Positions 24,821-32,961 of a DNA stretch of 64,000 bases are shown here, in pieces. Below the pieces are notes generated by a model. It was not told the DNA's origin, did no database searches, and saw nothing but the letters and a program-made list of their open reading frames with translations. A program made the translations under genes and the position numbers. The stretch covers positions 9,808 to 73,807 of the forward strand of contig CAKQGD010000003.1 of the NCBI GenBank assembly GCA_934232845.1, read 5' to 3'. This DNA is from an uncultured Oscillospiraceae bacterium. GTDB taxonomy: Bacteria; Bacillota; Clostridia; Oscillospirales; Ruminococcaceae. Within the stretch, counting starts at the first letter, position 1. Each line of letters opens with the position of its first letter.

Positions 24821-25171
24821 TCATTCGCGGCGCATTGCGTCTACAAAGACGTCAACGCGGCTGACTTTCAGTCCGGTGGCCTGCTCAACCGCATAGCGCA
24901 CCTCGGAAATAATACTGCGCACCACGGCGCTGATATTCACACCGTAAGCGATCTCGATGTGAAGCTCCACCCGCAGGGCGCCATCCTCAATGCGCACATG
25001 CACACCCTTGTCGGGAACATTGGCGCCGGTCATCGTGCGGATGCCCTGTGAAGCGCCGGTGGCCACCATGCCGACCACACCGAAGCACCCCTGTGCCGCG
25101 TGGCTGACAAGCTCTGCAAAATAATTCTGGGAAAACTGAATCTGTCCCAGCGGATTTTCCATTCGAATCAT
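24821..25171 (-). CDS. Asp23/Gls24 family envelope stress protein (YloU-like)
   Basis: 116 residues with the Asp23 pattern: ISQNYFAELVSHAAQGCFGVVGMV, then VRIEDGALRVELHIEIAYGVNISAVVRSIISEVRYAVEQATGLKVSRVDVFV. The ATG at 25171 is 7 nt after AGGAGG. In most Firmicutes the YloU-type gene precedes the YloV/FakA kinase gene, exactly as here, with 29 bp between them. This supports identification of the interrupted downstream gene. It is probably cytoplasmic or membrane-peripheral. Its promoter overlaps a large inverted repeat. Confidence 0.92.
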   Translation of the reverse strand: MIRMENPLGQIQFSQNYFAELVSHAAQGCFGVVGMVATGASQGIRTMTGANVPDKGVHVRIEDGALRVELHIEIAYGVNISAVVRSIISEVRYAVEQATGLKVSRVDVFVDAMRRE

Positions 25172-25210
25172 AGAAATGCCTCCTTATAAGAGAAGTACCA
25201 TATCTGATTT

Positions 25211-25239
25211 ATTATAAAGAAATTTCACTTTTTATGCAA
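25211..25239 (-). promoter_or_regulatory. Sigma-A promoter of the asp23-yloV operon
   Basis: On the minus strand -35 TTGCAT (25239-25234), 17-bp spacer, perfect -10 TATAAT (25216-25211), about 40 bp upstream of the Asp23-family start. Confidence 0.78.
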
Positions 25240-25256
25240 GAGCAGAGTGAAATTTC
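25219..25256. repeat. 11-bp perfect inverted repeat over the asp23-yloV promoter
   Basis: GAAATTTCACT (25219-25229) and AGTGAAATTTC (25246-25256) are separated by 16 bp. The left arm lies in the -35/-10 spacer and the -35 box is in the loop. It may act as the ymdB terminator (it lies 13 bp after the ymdB stop) or as an operator. Confidence 0.65.
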
Positions 25257-25269
25257 AATCCAACCTTTT

Positions 25270-26043
25270 TCAGCCCAAAATCCGCGAAATTCGCTCGATA
25301 GCGAGCGCCTCTCCCGTTTTTTCGCTGATCTCGATTGCCGCACCGCAGACGCAGGCGGGGCCGTCTGCATTTTCAAAACGTGTCGGCAGAGAAGTGCGAA
25401 AACGCCGGATAACCGCCTCCGGCTTGACGCCGAGTACGGACCGGTACGGCCCGCACATGCCGAGATCCGTAAGGTATGCCGTTTTCTTCGGCAGAATCTG
25501 CTCGTCGGCGGTCTGTACATGGGTATGGGTACCGACAACCGCAGAAACGCGGCCGTCCAGATAAAAGCCCATTGCGCGCTTTTCACTTGTGGCCTCCGCA
25601 TGAAAATCGAGCAGCACAACCCGGGTATCGAGCTCTTTTAAAACGGCATCGACCGTATCAAACGGGTTTCGCAGCGGCTCGAGCATTGCGGTGCCCATCA
25701 GATTTACAACCGCCGCACGGCAGCGAAGCGAGTCATACACATACACGCCCACACCGGGGTTCGCCGCAGGATAATTCGCCGGGCGGATTACCGGGCCGTT
25801 TTCTTCCAGAAGATCATAAATTTCCCGCCGACGAAACACATGATTTCCCGTCGTAATCACATCGACGCCGGAATCGAGAAGATGGCGTGCGGAAAAAGGC
25901 AGAATGCCGTTTCCCGATGCGGAGTTTTCTCCGTTGGCGACCACAAGGTCAGCCTCATATTCTTTTTTCAGCTGCGGCAGCAGCGCACGCACAGCCTCAC
26001 AGCCGAGCGGCCCCACCACATCGCCGAGCATCAAAACCTTCAT
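25270..26043 (-). CDS. ymdB: YmdB family metallophosphoesterase (TIGR00282)
   Basis: A 257-residue cytoplasmic dinuclear metal phosphodiesterase. Metal ligands are visible in MLGDVVG, VANGENSA, TTGNHVFRRREIYD, LLDFHAEATSEKRAMG and VVGTHTHVQTADEQ. The C-terminal part shows TDLGMCGPYRSVLGV. In Bacillus YmdB hydrolyses 2',3'-cyclic nucleotides and influences biofilm and sporulation decisions. The ATG at 26043 (MKVLMLGD) follows GGGAGGG and excludes an upstream extension. It lies 86 bp downstream of the RluA gene on the same strand. Confidence 0.95.
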   Translation of the reverse strand: MKVLMLGDVVGPLGCEAVRALLPQLKKEYEADLVVANGENSASGNGILPFSARHLLDSGVDVITTGNHVFRRREIYDLLEENGPVIRPANYPAANPGVGVYVYDSLRCRAAVVNLMGTAMLEPLRNPFDTVDAVLKELDTRVVLLDFHAEATSEKRAMGFYLDGRVSAVVGTHTHVQTADEQILPKKTAYLTDLGMCGPYRSVLGVKPEAVIRRFRTSLPTRFENADGPACVCGAAIEISEKTGEALAIERISRILG

Positions 26044-26129
26044 ACAGCGGTTTCCCTCCCCAAGCAGCGGTAAAACCAGGAATATAGTATAACACATTCT
26101 GCCGTCAAAGTGCAACTGTCAAGCGTGTT

Positions 26130-27029
26130 TCAGGGAAAAATGCCTTCCGCATCCGGGTGAAAGCCGGGAAAAGCTTTTCTCATTGCGCGCAGAAAGTCCC
26201 GCGCGGCAGGCGCCGAAACGGAAATTTCCTTTTCTTCCATCGGGTGATAAAACACAAGCCGGGCACAGTGCAGTGCCTGACGTTCGATCAAGTCAGCCCG
26301 GCCGCCGTACAGCGCATCTCCCGCCAGAGGACATCCCAGATGCGCCATGTGCACACGGATCTGGTGCGTGCGCCCCGTTTCAAGCCAAAGCTCCGCGAGA
26401 GTGAAGCCTTTTTCGGCGCATATAACATGCCAGCGGGTCACGGCACGCTGGCCGTCCGGCCGCACGGTACGCCGGGGTGTATCCTCCCCCTCGCGGCCGA
26501 TGGGCGCATCGATCGCGCCGTTCACCCGAGGAAGTTCTCCGCACAGCAGCGCGAGATAGCGTTTTTCCGTGATACGGGCGGCATAGGCCGCATGTGCATT
26601 CTTTGCCGCAAGCAATACGCCGGAGGTATCCCGGTCAAGCCTGCCGAGAGGACGGTACACCAGTCCCGCCGTCTGCGGCCGGGCGGCATATACATTTGCC
26701 ATCGTATCATACGGATGTCCTCGCGACGGATGCGACGCCAGCCCTGCGGGCTTATCGAATGCCGCAAAGAAGCCGTCCTCGTACAGCACGGGCACATCAA
26801 GAAAAAGCGGACGATAGCTGTGTGTTTCGCCGTCCACCACAAGGCAGATCTGAGCCCCCGCGCAGGCGGGATCGACCGTGCGCACATGTATGCCGTTCTG
26901 CGTAATGCCGCCGGGAATCCGCTTGGCCAGCTTCAGCGTTGTGCCGGAAACACCGTGTGCCCGCCGCAGAAATTCTCCAACCGGTTTTTTATCCCATTCG
27001 GACGGAACCGAAAACGTAAGAACCGCCAT
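26130..27029 (-). CDS. RluA family pseudouridine synthase
   Basis: 299 residues. An N-terminal S4-like region (residues 5-60) is followed by the catalytic domain with the GRLDRDTSGVLLAAKN motif, whose Asp is the nucleophile, then LETGRTHQIRVHMAHLGCPLAGDALYGG. It converts uridines to pseudouridine in rRNA or tRNA; the RluA/C/D subtype cannot be assigned. The ATG at 27029 is chosen over one 6 bp upstream because only it has proper spacing to GGGGGGAA. It is minus strand, divergent from rnpB. Confidence 0.93.
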   Translation of the reverse strand: MAVLTFSVPSEWDKKPVGEFLRRAHGVSGTTLKLAKRIPGGITQNGIHVRTVDPACAGAQICLVVDGETHSYRPLFLDVPVLYEDGFFAAFDKPAGLASHPSRGHPYDTMANVYAARPQTAGLVYRPLGRLDRDTSGVLLAAKNAHAAYAARITEKRYLALLCGELPRVNGAIDAPIGREGEDTPRRTVRPDGQRAVTRWHVICAEKGFTLAELWLETGRTHQIRVHMAHLGCPLAGDALYGGRADLIERQALHCARLVFYHPMEEKEISVSAPAARDFLRAMRKAFPGFHPDAEGIFP

Positions 27030-27133
27030 GCACATTCCCCCCTTTGCCTTGTTTTAAAAAAGGAAGCAGCCGCAAAAGCACGGCTCTTTCTGCCTTTTTG
27101 ATAAACACATTATAAAATATTATATCAGTCTGC

Positions 27134-27162
27134 TGGACGAAGTACAATCTTTGTGGTATCAT
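27134..27162 (+). promoter_or_regulatory. Promoter of rnpB
   Basis: -35 TGGACG (27134-27139), 17-bp spacer, -10 TATCAT (27157-27162), with a predicted start near 27169. Confidence 0.55.
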
Positions 27163-27168
27163 ACTTTA

Positions 27169-27505
27169 CGCGAGTAAGCGAGACAACGGCGTGCGTGCCC
27201 CTGCGTGCGCATGAGGAAAGTCCGGGCTCCACAGGGCGGGATAACTGCTAACGGCAGCCGAGGGTGACCTTAGGGAAAGTGCAACAGAGAGATACCGCCC
27301 GCCGCTTTTCGGCGGGTAAGGGTGGAAAGGCGAGGTAAGAGCTCACCGGCGCCGTGGAGACACGGCGGCCATGTAAACCCTATCCGGAGCAACACCGACA
27401 GAAGGCGATACGGCGGCCCGCCGTGCCTTCGAAAGCGTGGCTTGAGCTGCGGAGCAATCCGCAGTCGAGATAGATCGTTGTCTACTACAGAACCCGGCTT
27501 ATTGC
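27169..27505 (+). ncRNA. rnpB: RNase P RNA (class A)
   Basis: The catalytic RNA of RNase P, which trims tRNA 5' ends. The conserved blocks are in order: GAGGAAAGTCCGGGCTCCAC (from 27211) forming the P4 5' strand; ACGGCAGCCGAGGGTGACCT; AGGGAAAGTGCAACAGAGAG; AAGGGTGGAAAGGCGAGGTA; GCAACACCGACAGAAGG; and ACAGAACCCGGCTTAT (27486-27501), the P4/P2 3' strand. A stem-loop terminator follows immediately. Ends are approximate to about 10 nt. Confidence 0.96.
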
Positions 27506-27518
27506 TTGGTCGCACCAA

Positions 27519-27552
27519 AAGCCCGCGCGGTCTTCCGCGCGGGCTTTTTTTG
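27519..27552 (+). terminator. Terminator of rnpB
   Basis: GCCCGCGCGG (27521-27530), TCTT loop, CCGCGCGGGC, then seven T residues. Confidence 0.95.
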
Positions 27553-27647
27553 CCCAAAATACAGCGTTTTCGGAAGGCACTGTGCATATTTTACGGAATA
27601 TCCCGCCATACTTCTCATATAAATAAAGAGAAAAGGCGGTGGTTTCG

Positions 27648-27920
27648 ATGGCTGCAAAGGAACAAAGCACTTTGCGGGACGTTGAAAGCCGACAGAGAGC
27701 GGAACTGTTATGCGAACTGCAGAATGTCCGCACCCAGATGGAGCGAAACGAAACATTTTTCAATATGACGGCCGATCCTGATCTGACGGAATACGCCATC
27801 CACGAGCGGAGCGCGCTTTTGGCGCGTTACCGTTATCTGCTGCAGGCCATTCGGCAGATTGACCGGCAAAGAACAGGGGCTCCCCTTTCCCTTCGTGAAA
27901 AGGAAGCCGCCGCAGTCTGA
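27648..27920 (+). CDS. DUF2508 (YaaL-like) family protein
   Basis: A 90-residue, highly charged, mostly helical protein (TLRDVESRQRAELLCELQNVRTQMERNETFFNMTADPDLTEYAIHERSALLARYRYLLQAIR). The 'NxF(N/D)...D..L.EYAI.E..AL..RY.YLL' pattern is DUF2508. The gene lies directly before bofA, as it does in many sporulating Firmicutes. Function is unknown, but the linkage suggests a sporulation role. The ATG at 27648 follows AAAGGCGGTG. Confidence 0.85.
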   Translation: MAAKEQSTLRDVESRQRAELLCELQNVRTQMERNETFFNMTADPDLTEYAIHERSALLARYRYLLQAIRQIDRQRTGAPLSLREKEAAAV

Positions 27921-27938
27921 CGATGGGAGGTGACAACC

Positions 27939-28190
27939 ATGCTCTACGTCATTGCCGTTGTGATTGCAGCCGCAATCGTTCTTCTTCCCGCTGCCGCGGG
28001 CGCCCGCTCACTGGGCTCGCTGATCGCATCCGCTGCGGGAGGCATTGCAAGTCTGTCTGCGGTAAGCCTGCTTTCCGTCGGCGGCGCGTGTCTTCTTCAG
28101 CTCAACCTATTCACTCTGTCCATTTCCGCACTGCTCGGAATCCCGGGAGTAATCGGGCTGCTGCTGCTGCGCGTCATCGCCCTTACATAA
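27939..28190 (+). CDS. Pro-sigmaK processing inhibitor BofA family protein
   Basis: An 83-residue membrane protein with two to three hydrophobic segments and the conserved C-terminal block LNLFTLSISALLGIPGVIGLLLLRVI, typical of BofA. In Bacillus BofA sits in the outer forespore membrane and holds the SpoIVFB protease inactive until the forespore signal, delaying pro-sigmaK processing. The ATG at 27939 follows GGGAGGTGA. It is co-transcribed with the DUF2508 gene and ends at a terminator at 28268. Confidence 0.88.
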   Translation: MLYVIAVVIAAAIVLLPAAAGARSLGSLIASAAGGIASLSAVSLLSVGGACLLQLNLFTLSISALLGIPGVIGLLLLRVIALT

Positions 28191-28267
28191 GACTTTGTTC
28201 TGAAAAGGTTCCATCACAAGCGGACTTTTGAGGAAACATCGTAAAATCCGACAGCCGCATTTCTTCC

Positions 28268-28298
28268 ACAGGCCGTTCACTTAGGCGGCCTGTTTTTA
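28268..28298 (+). terminator. Terminator after bofA
   Basis: CAGGCCG (28269-28275) and CGGCCTG (28286-28292) stem with a T5 tail, about 80 bp after the stop codon. Confidence 0.8.
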
Positions 28299-28580
28299 TG
28301 CCTTCGTGTTCCTGTTTGGCGCAAATGGAGACATATGCTTTTTGAGTGAAATTTGCTCTGCCTGCTGTGTCCTCTCTGCTTTTTGGCTTTGCGTGTTCAT
28401 CGAATATCATCAGGCCGCTTTTATTTTGAGATGCTCACCGGCATATAAATGCAGTAAAAAAGACGAGAATATTTCTGCTTGATTTGCTGCTTCCTCTTTT
28501 TTGCTATAATAGAGCAAAAATGGTCGAGAAGTTTCTTTCGGTTCTTTGTAAAATGAAACCATGATGAGGGGGGAACAAAC
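28299..28580. other. Intergenic region upstream of the AraC/GyrI gene
   Basis: No gene is seen. A perfect -10 TATAAT at 28505-28510, with a poor -35 (TTTGCT, 16 bp upstream), is the likely promoter of the AraC-type regulator. Confidence 0.45.
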
Positions 28581-29462
28581 GTGACAGAGCAGGTTTTAGC
28601 CGTGCAGAAAATGCAGGATTACATCGAAGATCATCTGACAAAAGAAATCACACTGGCGGATCTGGCGAAGACTTGCGGCTTTTCTCCATGGCATGCCCAT
28701 CGGATGTTTCGGGAGCACACCGGTTACGCTCCCGCAGACTACATTCGGCGGCTGCGGCTGGCCAAATCGGCTTTACTGCTCAAAGCCGAACACAGCAAAA
28801 TCATCGATGTGGCTTATGACCTTGGCTTTGCCAGCGTGGACGGATACACGAGAGCATTCCGAAGAGAATTCGGCATCAACCCCAGCGACTACGCAAAGCG
28901 CCCCGTCCCCGTCACACTGTTTGTTTCCTATGGCGTCAAATTCAGAGAGCTCAGAAAGGAATCATGTATTATGGAAAACGTAAAAAATGTGTTCATCCAA
29001 GTGGTGCATAAGCCCCGGCGCAAGGTTATTATAAAGCGAGGCATTCAAGCGGAACATTACTTCGACTACTGTGCAGAGGTTGGCTGCGATATCTGGGGAA
29101 CCCTTCTCAGCATGGACAGCCTTTGCGGTGAAGCTGTGGGACTGTGGCTGCCGGAAGCCTGCAAAATCCCCGGTACTTCCACCTATGTGCAGGGAGTAGA
29201 GGCGGCAGAAGATTATGCGGGGAGCATTCCGCAAGGCTTTGATGTGATCACATTGCCGGAGGCGGAGTACCTGATGTTTCAAGGAGAACCTTTTGCCGAG
29301 GAAGACTACTGTGACGCCATCTCTGCCGTTCAGACATCTATGAACCGTTATAACCCGTCCGTCATTGGCTATCGTTGGGATGACGATAACCCCCGCATTC
29401 AGTTAGAGCCAAAAGGAGAACGTGGCTATATCGAGCTGAGGTCAATCACCCGGTCATTATAA
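28581..29462 (+). CDS. AraC family regulator with GyrI-like C-terminal domain
   Basis: 293 residues. The N-terminal double HTH of AraC/XylS type (about residues 5-105) reads ITLADLAKTCGFSPWHAHRMFREHTGYAPADYIRRLRLAKSALLL...IIDVAYDLGFASVDGYTRAFRREFGINPSDYAKRP. A linker and a GyrI-like small-molecule-binding domain (about 130-290) follow. The same architecture occurs in Rob/SoxS-like multidrug-sensing regulators. The GTG at 28581 follows AGGGGGGAA. No transporter is adjacent, so the regulon is unknown. Confidence 0.9.
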   Translation: MTEQVLAVQKMQDYIEDHLTKEITLADLAKTCGFSPWHAHRMFREHTGYAPADYIRRLRLAKSALLLKAEHSKIIDVAYDLGFASVDGYTRAFRREFGINPSDYAKRPVPVTLFVSYGVKFRELRKESCIMENVKNVFIQVVHKPRRKVIIKRGIQAEHYFDYCAEVGCDIWGTLLSMDSLCGEAVGLWLPEACKIPGTSTYVQGVEAAEDYAGSIPQGFDVITLPEAEYLMFQGEPFAEEDYCDAISAVQTSMNRYNPSVIGYRWDDDNPRIQLEPKGERGYIELRSITRSL

Positions 29463-29464
29463 AC

Positions 29465-29507
29465 AAAGCTCCTCCCTGCCCACATAAAAGGCAGGGAGGA
29501 GCTTTTG
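29465..29507 (+). terminator. Terminator after the AraC/GyrI gene
   Basis: AAAGCTCCTCCCTGCC pairs with GGCAGGGAGGAGCTTTT around an ACATAAAA-type loop. Confidence 0.92.
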
Positions 29508-29528
29508 CGTTTCACGAAATGACATTGG

Positions 29529-30500
29529 TCAGACCAGCTTCATTTGAGAAAGCTCTGCCATCTTTCGGATATGGTCAAGTCCCAGCGTAACGCGGTTGTC
29601 GATCACGCTGAAATTTCCAATCAGCGCATCGGGGAGAAAATCCGCAAACAGCATGTTCGCGCCCGCATGCAGCGCCGCGAGATTTCCCTCGTCGTCGGCA
29701 AGGCCCTTGGAAAGATCCTTACCGGGCTGCTGCGCCGTGATATTGATTTCGGGCATCATCAAGCGGAGAATCGCAATCTCACGCAGGTTCAGCGTAAAAT
29801 CGCCGTATCCCCCTTCCAGCGCGAGAGGCGTTCCCTTCGCGGGCATATAAGGAATGATCGGCGCCCAGCTGATCTCGAGATCACGCATCAGCAAAATGTC
29901 ATCCGCAAGCTGTGACAACGTATGTCCGGGATAATCGACGATATTGCCGGAGGCAAGCTTCATGCCGCTCTTTTTCACCGCTTCAATGCTGCGCATACGC
30001 CGCTCAAAGCTTGTGGAGGGATTCAGCCGATTAAAAGTCGCGGGGTCGGACATCTCAAACTTGATCACATACTCATCGACGCCAAGCGCCGCAAATTCCG
30101 CATACTGCTCGGGGAAAAACTCGCCGCAGGCAAGACTCAGGTGCATTCCGAGCGCTTTGACGCCCGAAATGATTTCCAGAATGTTTTCGAAACCGTATTT
30201 CGGGTCCTCACCGCTGATGACAAACATTCGGGAAAAGCCCATCTCTTTCGCGGCTTTCGCCGAGGCGAGCACATCCTGCACGGGCAGACGATAGCGCTCC
30301 ACCTTGCTTCCCGCGCGCATGCCGCAGTAAAGGCATTGGTTTTTACAGATATTTGAGATTCCCAGCATAGCGCAGGAAACAAGCACATTGCCGCGGCTCT
30401 CGATATAAGCACGCTTTGCCTCGGGAAACACCGCGGTTTCAAATTCCCCATAAGGCATGGAAAGCAGCTCGAGAATCTCATTTTTTGAAGAAGGTTTCAT
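29529..30500 (-). CDS. HydE/BioB-like radical SAM enzyme linked to an ABC importer
   Basis: 323 residues. The 4Fe-4S/SAM motif is C52-x3-C56-x2-C59 (ICKNQCLYCGMR), followed by RYRLP, the GED-containing strand VISGEDPKYG, LACGEFF, and a BATS-like C-terminal region (DYPGHTLSQLADDI, IIPYMPAKGTPLA, TAQQPGKDL). The order matches HydE, the [FeFe]-hydrogenase H-cluster maturase, more than BioB or ThiH. The second cysteine triad seen in some HydE proteins is absent. The ATG at 30500 overlaps the ATPase gene stop (ATGA). It is the last gene of an operon headed by a TM1266-type hydrogenase system regulator and an NMT1-type ABC importer. It probably acts on the imported molecule or a product of it. Whether it is a true maturase or a paralogue is unresolved. 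Confidence 0.85.
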   Translation of the reverse strand: MKPSSKNEILELLSMPYGEFETAVFPEAKRAYIESRGNVLVSCAMLGISNICKNQCLYCGMRAGSKVERYRLPVQDVLASAKAAKEMGFSRMFVISGEDPKYGFENILEIISGVKALGMHLSLACGEFFPEQYAEFAALGVDEYVIKFEMSDPATFNRLNPSTSFERRMRSIEAVKKSGMKLASGNIVDYPGHTLSQLADDILLMRDLEISWAPIIPYMPAKGTPLALEGGYGDFTLNLREIAILRLMMPEINITAQQPGKDLSKGLADDEGNLAALHAGANMLFADFLPDALIGNFSVIDNRVTLGLDHIRKMAELSQMKLV

Positions 30501-31081
30501 CTTATTTCCTCCATCCGTATCACTTCGGCGTCAAACAGAGCAGCTTCCTCGGGGCTGTGCGTCACCAAAATTACCGTCCGTCCCGCGAAACGACGGCGCA
30601 GCTCCTGTGCAACGGCTGCACGCGTTCCTGTATCCAGTCCCTTAAACGGCTCATCCATCACCAACAGCTCGCCGTCGGCGAGAACAGCCCGCGCAATCGC
30701 GACACGGCGTTTCATGCCGCCCGACATCTCACGCACCGGCGTCTGTGCCTCGCCCGAAAGGCCAAATGCCGAAAGGCACGAAACAATCTGCTCCTGCGGC
30801 ACCTGCCCGCCGGTAACAAGCCGGATATTTCCCGCCGCCGAAAACTCCTCGCAGAGCCGGTCCTCCTGAAAAACCGCAGAGACACGCTCCGGTACGCCCA
30901 TGATGCTGCCCGCGTCCGGCGTTTCCAGCCCGAGCAGAATCTGTATCAGCGTCGTCTTTCCACAGCCGGATTTTCCCATGACACACGTCACGCGTTCGGC
31001 CGGAAACACAGCCGAAAAACGGTTGAGAACGCGTTTTTCTCCAAAATTCTTGCAAAGATCTTTTACCACAATATCGTTCAT
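30497..31081 (-). CDS. ABC transporter ATP-binding protein (SsuB/TauB/ThiZ-like, short)
   Basis: A 194-residue ATPase, shorter than the usual 240-260. Walker A GKSGCGKTT (near residue 36), Q-loop VSAVFQEDRL, signature MSGGMKRRVAIARA (Met replacing the usual Leu, Met for Gln), Walker B LLVMDEPFKGLD and H-loop VTHS are all present, so the core is complete. What is missing is the C-terminal part. It pairs with the permease upstream, overlapping it by 4 bp, and overlaps the radical SAM gene downstream by 3 bp. It energises uptake of an unknown small molecule of the NMT1/sulfonate/thiamine-precursor type. Confidence 0.92.
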   Translation of the reverse strand: MNDIVVKDLCKNFGEKRVLNRFSAVFPAERVTCVMGKSGCGKTTLIQILLGLETPDAGSIMGVPERVSAVFQEDRLCEEFSAAGNIRLVTGGQVPQEQIVSCLSAFGLSGEAQTPVREMSGGMKRRVAIARAVLADGELLVMDEPFKGLDTGTRAAVAQELRRRFAGRTVILVTHSPEEAALFDAEVIRMEEIR

Positions 31082-31830
31082 AGGCGGATCACTCTCCCAT
31101 AGACGCGGCGCAGCAGCGCAAGAAAGCTCTTTTCAAACGCGAGGCTGACTGCGACAATCACGACCGTCCACGCAAAAAGATCCACCGTATTGAGATAGGC
31201 CTTGGCCTGATAGAGCATCTCCCCGATCGATCCGTCGGGAATCCCGATCACCTCGGCGGCGATACCGGATTTCCATGAGAGGCCGAGCGATACGCTGCAT
31301 GCCGACAGCAGATAGGGATACAGCTGCGGCAGCCAGATGTAGAGAAGCCTGCGCCCCCACGGAATGCGAAACACCTGTGCCATCTCATTGAGCTTTCGGT
31401 CCGTACTGTGGATACCCTGCAGCAGATTGGTGTACACAATGGGCAGAACCATCAAAAACGAAATGAACTGCGAGAGCTGCGACGAAGACAGCCAGATCAG
31501 GCTGATGATAATAAACGACGCCACCGGTACGGTCTTGACCGCCGAAAAAAGAGGGCGGAGCAAAACCTCAACCGTCGGGAATTTGCCCGCAAGGACCGCG
31601 AGAATCGTCCCCAAAAGCAGCGCCGAGAGAAAGCCGAGAAGAATCCGCGCAAAGCTGAACCAAACCGTCGAAAGAAACCCGCTCTCCCGCCAGATCGTTG
31701 TCAGTCGCGCCGCCACGGAAAGAGGCGGCGCCAGCAGCAGACCCTGACCGAGCGCCATGGCGGCGGCCTGCCAGACGGCAATCCAGAAAAGCGCCGCGAT
31801 CCACTTTTTCAGTCTTGTGTGATCCTTCAT
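31078..31830 (-). CDS. ABC transporter permease (SsuC/TauC/ThiX-like)
   Basis: 250 residues, about six membrane helices, BPD_transp_1 type. The EAA-like loop (FRIPWGRRLLYIWLPQLYPYLLSACSVSLGLSWKSGIAAEVIG) near residues 155-200 matches nitrate/sulfonate/taurine-family permeases. ATG at 31830 with GAGGAAT. It is between the binding protein (70 bp upstream) and the ATPase (ATGA overlap), so the three form one importer. Confidence 0.93.
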   Translation of the reverse strand: MKDHTRLKKWIAALFWIAVWQAAAMALGQGLLLAPPLSVAARLTTIWRESGFLSTVWFSFARILLGFLSALLLGTILAVLAGKFPTVEVLLRPLFSAVKTVPVASFIIISLIWLSSSQLSQFISFLMVLPIVYTNLLQGIHSTDRKLNEMAQVFRIPWGRRLLYIWLPQLYPYLLSACSVSLGLSWKSGIAAEVIGIPDGSIGEMLYQAKAYLNTVDLFAWTVVIVAVSLAFEKSFLALLRRVYGRVIRL

Positions 31831-31900
31831 CGTATTCCTCGTTCTTTGTCAGAACCGCCGGGAGAAGCCCTCCCGGACGGTTCAAAGCTTTTTAAAACAG

Positions 31901-32947
31901 TCAGCCGATGCAGTAAAAATCCTCTCCCGGCAGCGTGCCGCCGACGGCGGCGGGATTCTGATCGTAAAGCACCTTGAGATAACCGTCCATCGGCGCCTTC
32001 ATTTCCTCGCCCGCGAGATAGGTGATGTTGCAGTAGGGCAGCGCTTTTTCGGCGATCGCCGCCTTGACGATACCGTATTTTTCAATCAGCTGCGCGGCAT
32101 CCGCCGTATTGGTGTTTGCGTATGCGGTAGAAGCTTCATATTCCTCCAGAAAAGACGCCACGGTCTGAGGATAAGCCTGGGCAAATTCCTTTCTGACCGC
32201 CAGAACGCCTGTGATCAGCTGGCTGCCGTTGTCGAGCGCATCCCAAGCCTCGGTCAGATCCACCGCAACGCGGAGTCCCTCCACAGAGCCCTGCGCCACC
32301 GTCACAAACGGCTGCGGCAGCATCGCCACCCCGCCTTCGGCCGCAGACAGAACGGCGACAACCTCCGTCGGTTCGCTCTTCCACTCGATGGTGACATCGG
32401 TGTCGGGATCCACTCCGTTTTCAGACAGAATATACCGCAGCGCGTACTCGGGCGTGGAGCCCTTGCCCGTTGCGTAAATCGTCTTTCCCTTGAGGTCGGC
32501 CACACTGTTGACCGTTTCTCCCTTTTCTACAATATAGATCACGCCGAGAGTATTGACCGCCAGAAGCTGCACCGCGCCGTCCGTGTTATTGTAAAGAACG
32601 GAGGCAAGGTTCGCGGGAACGGCCGCAATATCAAGCTCGCCCTGAATCAGCTTCGGCGTAACCTCGTCCGCGGAACCCGCCATGCTGAACTCGTAAGTGT
32701 TTTTCGACGTGCCGGCCTCCGCATCCGAGAGCAGTTTGACAAGTCCCATCGAGGTGGGGCCCTTCAGCCCGGCAATGCGGACAGTGACGTTCTCTTCCAA
32801 CGCCTCGGAAGACTCCTCAGCGGCAGAGGAAGGTTCCTCCGGCGCAGAGGGTGCAGAGGAAGACGCAGCGCCGCCGCAGGCGGTGGCCGCAATGCAGAGA
32901 GAAAGTGCAAGCAATAGGGCAAGCGATTTTTTCCACGTGTATTTCAT
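31901..32947 (-). CDS. ABC transporter substrate-binding lipoprotein (NMT1/SsuA/TauA-like)
   Basis: 348 residues. Signal peptide with lipobox (SLCIAATAC; lipidated Cys near residue 24), then a Ser/Glu-rich linker (SSAPSAPEEPSSAAEESSE) and a type 2 periplasmic-binding fold. It has GLKGPTSMGLVKLL, LIQGELDIAAVPANLAS and DLKGKTIYATGKGSTPEYALRYIL, typical of the NMT1/nitrate-sulfonate-thiamine-precursor group. The ATG at 32947 follows AAAGGAG. Ligand class is unknown. The neighbouring hydrogenase regulator and HydE-like gene point to a cofactor precursor rather than a sulfur or nitrogen source. Confidence 0.93.
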   Translation of the reverse strand: MKYTWKKSLALLLALSLCIAATACGGAASSSAPSAPEEPSSAAEESSEALEENVTVRIAGLKGPTSMGLVKLLSDAEAGTSKNTYEFSMAGSADEVTPKLIQGELDIAAVPANLASVLYNNTDGAVQLLAVNTLGVIYIVEKGETVNSVADLKGKTIYATGKGSTPEYALRYILSENGVDPDTDVTIEWKSEPTEVVAVLSAAEGGVAMLPQPFVTVAQGSVEGLRVAVDLTEAWDALDNGSQLITGVLAVRKEFAQAYPQTVASFLEEYEASTAYANTNTADAAQLIEKYGIVKAAIAEKALPYCNITYLAGEEMKAPMDGYLKVLYDQNPAAVGGTLPGEDFYCIG

Positions 32948-32961
32948 TTTATATTTCTCCT

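Noticed and set aside
23239..24864. A 541-codon open frame on the plus strand over the YloV/FakA-like locus
   Set aside because: It is antisense to the clear DAK2-type gene, has no ribosome site and encodes a low-complexity basic translation.
27270..27587. A minus-strand open frame over 27270-27587
   Set aside because: It lies across the RNase P RNA, whose conserved blocks are unmistakable.
29529..30500. Naming the radical SAM gene hydE or bioB outright
   Set aside because: It has a single CX3CX2C cluster and HydE-like order, but no HydF, HydG or hydrogenase gene is in view, and biotin genes are absent. Only a family-level call is justified.
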